The translations under genes and the position numbers were made by a program. A DNA stretch of 64,000 nt, from assembly GCA_015200345.1 (NCBI GenBank), contig CP054187.1, forward strand, positions 2,774,470 to 2,838,469, in the 5' to 3' direction. Positions 57,834 through 64,000 of the stretch are shown here, piece after piece. The notes below the pieces were generated by a model that saw only the letters and a program-made list of their open reading frames with translations, had not been told where the DNA came from and did no database searches. The DNA is from Planctomycetia bacterium (lineage in GTDB: Bacteria > Planctomycetota > Phycisphaerae > UBA1845 > UTPLA1). The first letter of the stretch is position 1, and every line of letters begins with the position of its first letter.

Positions 57834-60026
57834 ATGGACGCCGACGCATTGTTTGATGATCTGACCGAGCCGCAGAAGCAGGCCGTCGCGCATACCGACG
57901 GGCCTTTGCTGGTTCTGGCGGGCGCCGGCTCGGGCAAGACGCGCGTGATTACGCGTCGCGCCGCGTACATCGCGGCGACGGTTGCCTCGCCCGACCAGGT
58001 GCTGGCGATCACGTTCACGAACAAGGCGGCGGGCGAAATGCGCGAGCGCATTGCGGAGCTGGGCGCGCTGGGGGACAACCCCTACGCGCGGATGTGGGTC
58101 TGCACGTTCCACAGTCTGTGCGCGCGGTTGCTGCGGCTGTACGCCGATGCGGCGGGGGTGTCGCGTTCGTTCACGATTCTGGATGACGGCGACCGGGCCA
58201 AACTCGTTCGCGAGGCGATTGAGGCGTGCGAACTGCGCGTGGAGAACTGGACGCCGTCCTCCGTCGAGCACGCCATCAGCGACGCGAAGAACAACCTCCT
58301 GACGCCGCAGGCCTTCGCCGAGCAGGCGACGGACTTTCACGGCCGGACGGTCGCGCGCATCTACGAGGCCTATCAGGCGCTGCTGGCCCGCAATCAGGCG
58401 GTGGACTTTGATGATTTGCTGATGCTCGCGGCGCGCCTGTTGACCGAGCAGGACGACGTCCGCGCGGCGCTGTCGGATCGCTTTCGCTACCTTCTGATTG
58501 ACGAATACCAGGACACGAACCATGCGCAATACATCATCGCCAGCCGTCTCGCGGCGGCGCGGCGGAACATCTGCGCGACGGGCGACCCCGATCAATCCAT
58601 CTATGCGTGGCGGGGCGCGAACATTCAAAACATCCTCGATTTCGAAGAGGAATATCCCGACGCAACGGTGATCCGATTGGAGCAGAACTTCCGATCGACC
58701 GGGGCGATCCTCGCTGCCGCGTCCGCCGTCATCGCCTGCAACCAGCGGCGCAAGGACAAGGCGCTCTGGACCGAACAGGAGACCGGTCCGGCCGTGCGCG
58801 TGTGGCGCTGCGAGGACGAGCGCGCCGAGGCGCAGCGCATCGCGGAGGACATCGCCTGGCACCTGCGCGAGGGGCGAACCGGCGGCGACGTCGCCGTGTT
58901 CTATCGCGTCAATGCGATGAGCCGTGCGATTGAAGACGCGTTGCGCGCGGCGGGCATTCCCTATCAAATCGCGCGCGGCGTGGAATTCTACAACCGCAAG
59001 GAAATTCGCGACGTGCTGGCGTATCTGCGAGCCATCGTGAACCCGGCCGATCAACCGGCGTTGTTCCGCGCGATGAGCAATCCCTCGCGTGGGATCGGCG
59101 CGGCCACGCAGGCAAAGATTCGCGCGCTTGCCGAACAGCAGGGGATCACCGTGAGCGACGCGCTGGAGCAGCTCGCGGCCGGGGGCGGTGCGGTGGGGAA
59201 GAAGCTCGCGGGCTTCACGAGCCTGATGCGTCACTTGCGCGCAATGTCGGCGCAGCCTGTGCGGCCGATCGTGGAGGCCGTTTTGAGCGAGGCGGGGTTT
59301 GACCCGTCGGCCGGGGGTGGGCAGCGATCGCTCGGTGGTGATGCCTCGGGCTGGCTGGAAAGCGACGCCGTGGAAAACGTGCGGGAATTGGTGACAGCAG
59401 CGCGGCAGTTCGATCAGGACAACCCCGATGGCACGCTGACGGACTGGTTGCAACAGATCAGCCTCGTGTCGGACACGGACGCGCTGGACGAGCAGGGCGG
59501 CGCGGTGACGTTGATGACGCTGCACACGGCGAAGGGGCTGGAGTTTCCGCTGGTGTACATCGCCGGGCTGGAGGAAAATCTGCTGCCGCATCGGCGGGCG
59601 CTGCGCGAGGGCGAGGACGACATCGAGGAGGAGCGGAGATTGTTCTTCGTGGGGATGACGCGGGCGATGGACTCGCTGACGATCACGCACGCGAAATACC
59701 GCATGACGCGCGGCATCACGGAGCGCTCGACGGCGTCGCGCTTCTTGAGCGAACTGCCGGCGGAGGGCGTTGAGCATGAGTCGTTCGAGATCGAGCGCGA
59801 TCGGGCACGCAGTCACCTCGGCGAATTCAACGAGGGCGAAGAGTCGTTCGACGCGTCAGGGTATTATCCCGGCCAGCGCGTGCGGCACGACGAATACGGC
59901 GAGGGCACGGTGCTGACCGTGGAGACGCGCGGCCGAACGCCGTATGTACGCATCCACTTCGACTGCGGCGAGCGCAGCTTCGCACTGGAGCATGTGTCGT
60001 TATACATCATGGACGGAGAATGCTAA
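57834..60026 (+). CDS. UvrD/PcrA-family 3'-5' DNA helicase
   Basis: SF1A helicase of 730 residues used in nucleotide-excision repair, mismatch repair or fork clearance. ATG 57834 starts directly before the Q-motif region (LTEPQKQAVAH). Walker A is LAGAGSGKTRVITRR, motif Ia TFTNKAAGEMR, motif II LLIDEYQDTN, motif III GDPDQSIYAWRGAN, motif V TLMTLHTAKGLEFPLVYIAGLEE and motif VI RRLFFVGMTRAM. The PcrA-like C-terminal module (GQRVRHDEYGEGTVL) is present. Clearly complete. Confidence 0.95.
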   Translation: MDADALFDDLTEPQKQAVAHTDGPLLVLAGAGSGKTRVITRRAAYIAATVASPDQVLAITFTNKAAGEMRERIAELGALGDNPYARMWVCTFHSLCARLLRLYADAAGVSRSFTILDDGDRAKLVREAIEACELRVENWTPSSVEHAISDAKNNLLTPQAFAEQATDFHGRTVARIYEAYQALLARNQAVDFDDLLMLAARLLTEQDDVRAALSDRFRYLLIDEYQDTNHAQYIIASRLAAARRNICATGDPDQSIYAWRGANIQNILDFEEEYPDATVIRLEQNFRSTGAILAAASAVIACNQRRKDKALWTEQETGPAVRVWRCEDERAEAQRIAEDIAWHLREGRTGGDVAVFYRVNAMSRAIEDALRAAGIPYQIARGVEFYNRKEIRDVLAYLRAIVNPADQPALFRAMSNPSRGIGAATQAKIRALAEQQGITVSDALEQLAAGGGAVGKKLAGFTSLMRHLRAMSAQPVRPIVEAVLSEAGFDPSAGGGQRSLGGDASGWLESDAVENVRELVTAARQFDQDNPDGTLTDWLQQISLVSDTDALDEQGGAVTLMTLHTAKGLEFPLVYIAGLEENLLPHRRALREGEDDIEEERRLFFVGMTRAMDSLTITHAKYRMTRGITERSTASRFLSELPAEGVEHESFEIERDRARSHLGEFNEGEESFDASGYYPGQRVRHDEYGEGTVLTVETRGRTPYVRIHFDCGERSFALEHVSLYIMDGEC

Positions 60027-60051
60027 GTGGAGCCGCAGAATGATTCATAGG

Positions 60052-60105
60052 GTGTGGCACCGGCGTCCCGCCGGTGAATCACAGGCGAGACACCCGGGCC
60101 ACAAG
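60052..60105. repeat. Interspersed hairpin repeat
   Basis: A hairpin CACCGGC-GTCCC-GCCGGTG is followed by ATCACAGGCGAGACACCC and then GGGCCACAAG. The second part matches the repeat inside hutU at 227-254. It lies between the helicase gene and manC. Confidence 0.55.
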
Positions 60106-60218
60106 TGAATGCTCGTTGCGGTGCCACTTAGACTGCGCGAAGCCCGTGTTGGACGAAACGAGAGAGGCATGTTGATGGAAGCTCGGATCGTAAGAAGCGT
60201 GGTGAGGGCCGCGGTTTG

Positions 60219-61292
60219 ATGAATCACGTCGCCGTTATTCTCGCCGGCGGATCGGGTCGGCGGTTGTGGCCGCTTAGCCGCGCGGATCGTCCCAAACAGT
60301 TGCTTCGCATCGTCGAAGGTCGGAGCCTGCTGCGCCATGCCTACGACCGCCTGCGCTTGCGCCTCGCTCCGTCGGACATCTTCGTCGTCGCGCTGGAGCG
60401 GCATCTCGATGCGATCGCCGGGCAACTGGAAGGCATCCCGCGCGAGAATCTTATCGGCGAACCGGTCGGCCGCGATACCGCCAACGCGATTGCCCTGGCG
60501 GCGGCGATTCTGAACGAACGCCGGTCCGGCTGCACGATGGGGGTCTTCACGGCCGATCATCTCATCCGCCCGATTCAGACTTTCAGCGAAATCGTTGCAC
60601 GGGGGTACGAGGCGGCCGAGACCCATGCCGACGCCCTGGTGACGTTTGGCATTCGCCCGACCGAGCCGAGCACGCAGATGGGCTACATCGAGCGCGGCGA
60701 GCCGGTCTCGCCCGGCGTGTTTGCCGTGAAGTCCTTTCGCGAAAAGCCCGACGCGGCGACGGCGAAGCAGTACATGATCGGCGGCGCGCACGATTGGAAC
60801 AGCGGCATGTTCGTCTGGCGGCTGCCGACGATTGTGTCGGCGTTGCAACGTCATCTGCCGCAGGCATGGGAGGCGCTGGCGCGGGTGGCGCCACGGTGGG
60901 GCAGTGAGGCGGGCACACGCGCCGCGGCGGAAGTGTACCCGACGCTGACGAAGACAAGCATCGATTACGCCGTGATGGAGAAAGCGGCGAAGGTCCTCGT
61001 GGTCGAGATGCCGCTGGAATGGCACGATCTGGGTCATTGGACGAGCCTCCCGGCGGTGGTCGGTGCGGACGGCGCAGGGAACACGATATCGGCGACGCGG
61101 GTGGCGGCCCTGGCGGCAAAGGGCAACATCGTGGTCAGCGAAGAAGACCACCTGATTGCGGCGATTGGCGTCAGCGATCTGGTCATTGTCCAGAGCGCCG
61201 ACGCGACGCTCATCTGCCACAAGAGCCAGATCGACCGGCTGAAGGATCTGCTCGACGAAATCGGCCGGGACTACGGCACGCGGTACGAGTAA
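60219..61292 (+). CDS. manC: Mannose-1-phosphate guanylyltransferase
   Basis: Makes GDP-mannose for glycans and exopolysaccharide. 357 residues, the single-domain form without the phosphomannose isomerase extension. The nucleotide-binding signature VAVILAGGSGRRLWPLSRADRPKQ starts at residue 4. The blocks GEPVGRDTANAIALAA, FTADHLI, GYIERGE, FREKPDAATAKQY and DWNSGMFVW follow, and SIDYAVMEKA closes the sugar site. ATG at 60219 is preferred over the TTG three bases upstream. Confidence 0.95.
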   Translation: MNHVAVILAGGSGRRLWPLSRADRPKQLLRIVEGRSLLRHAYDRLRLRLAPSDIFVVALERHLDAIAGQLEGIPRENLIGEPVGRDTANAIALAAAILNERRSGCTMGVFTADHLIRPIQTFSEIVARGYEAAETHADALVTFGIRPTEPSTQMGYIERGEPVSPGVFAVKSFREKPDAATAKQYMIGGAHDWNSGMFVWRLPTIVSALQRHLPQAWEALARVAPRWGSEAGTRAAAEVYPTLTKTSIDYAVMEKAAKVLVVEMPLEWHDLGHWTSLPAVVGADGAGNTISATRVAALAAKGNIVVSEEDHLIAAIGVSDLVIVQSADATLICHKSQIDRLKDLLDEIGRDYGTRYE

Positions 61293-61360
61293 ACGCCGAA
61301 GCGATCTGGTTCGGAATCGGCTGTCAATCCAAATCTGCCCGGGATGATACAATACCGTCC

Positions 61361-61813
61361 ATGCAACGCATCCTCGGCATCGACTACGGCACGACGCGGA
61401 TCGGCATCGCCGTTGCGGACCTCGAAACGAAGGTGGCCGTGCCGCTGACGGCACTGGCCGGTCGCAACGACGTGACGCGGGATGCCCGGGCCATGGTCGA
61501 CGCCGGCGCGGAGCAGGGGGCGGTCGCGTTTGTCGTCGGTCTGCCGTTGAGTATGGATGACAGCGATTCGCAGCAGACGGCGCTGACCCGCCGTTTCGCC
61601 GCCGAGTTGGAACGGCTATCCGCGAAACCAGTCTATTTTCAGGACGAGCGACTCTCATCCATGGCGGCGGCCGATGCCCTGCACGAGCTGCACGGCGGCC
61701 GTCGAAGCGGCCAGCGCCGCGCGAAGCAAAGCGGCCGCCTGGATGCCGTCGCGGCGCAGCGCATTTTGCAGGCCTATCTGGATAACCCCGAATCCGTGTT
61801 GCCGGGCCGATAA
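61361..61813 (+). CDS. ruvX: RuvX/YqgF-family RNase H-fold nuclease
   Basis: A 150-residue protein proposed to resolve Holliday junctions or process pre-16S rRNA. It begins ILGIDYGTTRIGIAVAD (catalytic aspartate D in GIDYG). Family segments FVVGLPLSMDDSDSQQ, VYFQDERLSS and the late acid in SGRLDAVAAQRIL are present. ATG 61361 sits right before the first strand, and an upstream extension in frame overlaps manC and has no family likeness. Confidence 0.92.
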   Translation: MQRILGIDYGTTRIGIAVADLETKVAVPLTALAGRNDVTRDARAMVDAGAEQGAVAFVVGLPLSMDDSDSQQTALTRRFAAELERLSAKPVYFQDERLSSMAAADALHELHGGRRSGQRRAKQSGRLDAVAAQRILQAYLDNPESVLPGR

Positions 61814-61922
61814 CGCGCCGCGGCACGATTTTCGACCCGCCGTCGAGCGGTTACTATTACAAGGAAAGAGAGCGAACGGTTGATCCGCTGACCCCGAGCG
61901 GGGCCGGTCAAGGAGACGCAGC

Positions 61923-63110
61923 ATGGCAAAAGCAGCTTCGACGTTGTTCGGCAAGCCGCGGCACGAGGGCGTGCGCGTCGTCGTCACCGGGCAGGTCGGT
62001 GTGGACAAGAAGCAGTTCCTGGAAGAGGTCGTCCGCATCGCCGCCGAGCGCGGGCACGACGTGAAGCTGCTCAACGTCGGCGACATGATGTATGCCGAGG
62101 CGCCCGACGTGGTGCGCGGCCGCATCCTCGATCTGCCTCGGACGCGGCTGAACAGCCTGCGCCGGGCGGCTTTCAAGGATATCCTCGCCACTGCGGAGAA
62201 GTCGCCGAACGTCATCATCAACACGCACGCCACGTTTCGCTGGAAGCATGGGTTGTTCGAGGCGTTCGACTTCGATCAGATGACCGCGCTGGATGCCGAT
62301 CTTTACATCACGCTGGTGGACAACGTCGATGCGATCCACGAGCGGCTGCTGCGCGATCACGACTTGGCTCACACACTGAAGGACATCATGGTCTGGCGCG
62401 AGGAGGAGATTCTCGCGACGGAAATCCTCTCGCACGCCATCTGCGGCCATGGGCGCTTCTACGTCCTCGCCCGCGGGCAGGAGGGGGCTACGGCCAAGTC
62501 GCTCGTCCGGCTCATGTTCGAGAAAGACCGCAAGCGCATCTATCCCAGCTTCCCCATGTCGCACGTGATGGACATGCCCGATGTGCTGGCGGAGATCGAC
62601 GGCTTCCGCGACGCACTGGCCGAGCATTTCATCTGCTTCGATCCCGGTGATTTGGACGAAAAGCGCCTGCTTTTTGAAGCGGCCGAGGCGACGAAGCGCG
62701 GCGAGCAGACGTTCAAGCTGGCCGTCAATCGCCGCGACCTGGTCTTCAACGTCACCGATGTCACCAGCGTGGCCCGGGACATCGACGGGCAAATCTATGC
62801 CCGCGACTTCAAGCTGATCGACCAGTCCGACATGATCGTGAGCTACATCCCCGAGCTGACGGGCGGCATCCCCGGCCTGTCCAGCGGCGTCGAGCGCGAG
62901 TTGCAGCATGCATTTGAGGGGACCAAAGAGGTTTTCGTCATCTGGCGGCCGAAGAAGGAACCGTCGCCCTTTGTGACCGAGACGGCGACGAAAGTCTTCA
63001 CATCGGTGGAGGAACTGTTCCAATACTTCCAGTCGCGCGGGTACATCGGGGATTATCAACTCAACCTGCTTCGCACCGGCGCGCCGAAAGAACGCGGCCG
63101 GTTCGGATGA
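61923..63110 (+). CDS. P-loop NTPase related to adenylate kinase (archaeal AdkA-like) with C-terminal extension
   Basis: A 395-residue cytosolic protein. The N-terminal 200 residues look like an archaeal-type nucleoside kinase: RVVVTGQVGVDKKQFLEE for the P-loop, LLNVGDMMYAEA, and NVIINTHATFRWKHGLFEAFD. The P-loop reads GQVGVDKKQ instead of GxxGxGK(S/T), so nucleotide binding may be altered. The C-terminal half holds DLVFNVTDVTSVARDIDGQIYARDFKLIDQSDMIVSYIPEL and EVFVIWRPKKEPSPF, which I cannot place. Strong AAGGAG ribosome site. Confidence 0.6.
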   Translation: MAKAASTLFGKPRHEGVRVVVTGQVGVDKKQFLEEVVRIAAERGHDVKLLNVGDMMYAEAPDVVRGRILDLPRTRLNSLRRAAFKDILATAEKSPNVIINTHATFRWKHGLFEAFDFDQMTALDADLYITLVDNVDAIHERLLRDHDLAHTLKDIMVWREEEILATEILSHAICGHGRFYVLARGQEGATAKSLVRLMFEKDRKRIYPSFPMSHVMDMPDVLAEIDGFRDALAEHFICFDPGDLDEKRLLFEAAEATKRGEQTFKLAVNRRDLVFNVTDVTSVARDIDGQIYARDFKLIDQSDMIVSYIPELTGGIPGLSSGVERELQHAFEGTKEVFVIWRPKKEPSPFVTETATKVFTSVEELFQYFQSRGYIGDYQLNLLRTGAPKERGRFG

Positions 63111-63116
63111 ACATCG

Positions 63117-63836
63117 TTAGTACCGTTCCCCGGTCGGCGTGATGCGCGGCAGCGGCGTGCCGGGCATGCAGGTCGGCGGCACGTCGGAGGCACGGCCGAT
63201 CCCCATCTGTTCACGCAACGCCGCCAGCTTGGCGATTTCCTCCGGCGGCAACGCGCGCGTCTGGCCCAGTTGATGCGCCATGAACAGCACGTGCGAGCCG
63301 TGTTCGAGTTTCTCCAATTTGAAGAACGCGTCGGCGGCCGTCTTGCCCACGGTGATCGAACCGTGCCGGTCGAGCACCAAGGCGTCGTAACGACGGATCA
63401 ACTCGCGCACGACCGTGGCGCCCTCCACCGTCGCGGGCGTCGCATAGGCCGTCACCGGCACCTGGCCGAATGCAAGAATCACCTCCGGCAGGGCGCAAGG
63501 ATCGATGGTCAGTCCGGCAACGGTGAAGGCAATCGTTGTCGGCGGGTGCGCGTGAATCGCGGCGCCGATGTCCGGCCGCTCGGCGTAGGCCGCGAGATGC
63601 ATCCACCGCTCGCTCGATGGTTTGCCGCGTCCGAGAATCGGCCGACCGGACCCGTCGATGAGCACGAAGTCCCCCGGATCGATCATGCCGAGGCACGAGC
63701 CGCTCGGTGACACGAGGAAGCGGTCAGGCCCCGCGCGAGCCGAAACGTTCCCGTCGGTGCCGGCGACGAGGCCGCGGTCATAGACGCGGCGGGCGATGTC
63801 GGCCAGTTCCCGTCGCAATTGCCATTCGCTGATCAT
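63117..63836 (-). CDS. Class II aldolase/adducin-family protein (fuculose-phosphate aldolase-like)
   Basis: A zinc-dependent aldolase of the L-fuculose-1-phosphate group, about 239 residues. ELADIARRVYDRGLVAGTDGNVSAR is the classic N-terminus. The zinc histidines are expected in AAIHAHPPTTIAF and in the later VLDRHGSITVGKT. The glutamate of SSERWMHLAAY fits the catalytic acid region. Start set at ATG 63836; a GTG at 63896 would add 20 residues. Sugar substrate unknown. It converges with the previous gene (6 bp between stops). Confidence 0.85.
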   Translation of the reverse strand: MISEWQLRRELADIARRVYDRGLVAGTDGNVSARAGPDRFLVSPSGSCLGMIDPGDFVLIDGSGRPILGRGKPSSERWMHLAAYAERPDIGAAIHAHPPTTIAFTVAGLTIDPCALPEVILAFGQVPVTAYATPATVEGATVVRELIRRYDALVLDRHGSITVGKTAADAFFKLEKLEHGSHVLFMAHQLGQTRALPPEEIAKLAALREQMGIGRASDVPPTCMPGTPLPRITPTGERY

Positions 63837-63896
63837 TCGCTGCTCGCGCTGCGTCAGGGTGTGTTTGAACTCATAAGAAGGTAACGGATTGCGCAC

Positions 63897-64000
63897 GGCC
63901 CGTCCAAGTTGTGGTTCAATCTCGCCGGAGCGATGCCAGGAGCGGCGCGCGGGACGCCGTGCGCGCCGCCCAGGCGCTGGCCGCCATCCCGCAGCCGGTG
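63897..64000. other. Right edge, unassigned
   Basis: The last 104 bases lie upstream of the aldolase gene. They are GC-rich and open in several frames, but too short to assign to a gene on either strand. Confidence 0.3.

Overview
The window is about 64 kb of GC-rich bacterial chromosome, almost certainly from a planctomycete outside the classical anammox lineage. Three kinds of evidence point there: three exported proteins with PEP-CTERM tails, two large multiheme cytochromes ending in dockerin-like GDVNG repeats, and several families of short interspersed palindromic repeats. This is inferred from gene content only; no 16S rRNA gene is present.

Layout. 1-21.8 kb is mostly housekeeping: the N-terminal half of hutU (minus strand, cut by the window edge), a pentaheme cytochrome, a PTS IIA-like protein, a 45-aa membrane peptide, ftsK, an SNase-like protein, smpB, an ECF sigma/anti-sigma pair, a PDZ-containing exported protein, an alkaline-phosphatase-superfamily enzyme, an NrnA-like DHH phosphoesterase, a GT2 glycosyltransferase and yebC. 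A complete polyhydroxyalkanoate locus follows at 17.5-21.8 kb: phaR, phasin, phaE, class III phaC and a PhaB-like reductase.

21.8-43.2 kb is the most interesting part, a nitrogen-oxide respiration island. On the minus strand lie a fused cytochrome b/subunit IV and a Rieske protein next to an octaheme cytochrome of the hydroxylamine-oxidoreductase (HAO) family, with a CcoG/NapH-like ferredoxin-TPR fusion upstream. On the plus strand follow an NnrS-like protein, a methyltransferase, an NsrR-like Rrf2 regulator, a diheme cytochrome c fused to a type II DMSO-reductase gamma domain, an NxrA-like Tat-exported molybdoenzyme, a small unknown protein, NxrB, a NarJ/TorD-type chaperone, two further unknowns, an outer-membrane porin, moaA and mobA. 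The set looks like a self-contained periplasmic nitrite-oxidoreductase/nitrate-reductase-type module with its own cofactor genes, chaperone, electron carrier, porin and NO-sensing control. The molybdoenzyme and bc/HAO parts resemble, from memory, the Nitrospira/anammox versions.

43.2-64 kb returns to general functions: dnaK, a PEP-CTERM protein with a possible Cys-Gln thioester, aroB, a membrane protein, sat, another PEP-CTERM protein, tryptophanase, a second pentaheme/dockerin cytochrome, tRNA-Arg(UCU), a TPR-esterase fusion, a UvrD/PcrA helicase, manC, ruvX, an adenylate-kinase-like protein and a class II aldolase. A MITE-like element of about 130 bp occurs as two inverted near-identical copies (43.2 and 50.9 kb) and one shorter copy (13.5 kb). 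A related core is inserted in frame in hutU. All calls rest on reading the sequence and on recalled family knowledge; no database search was run.
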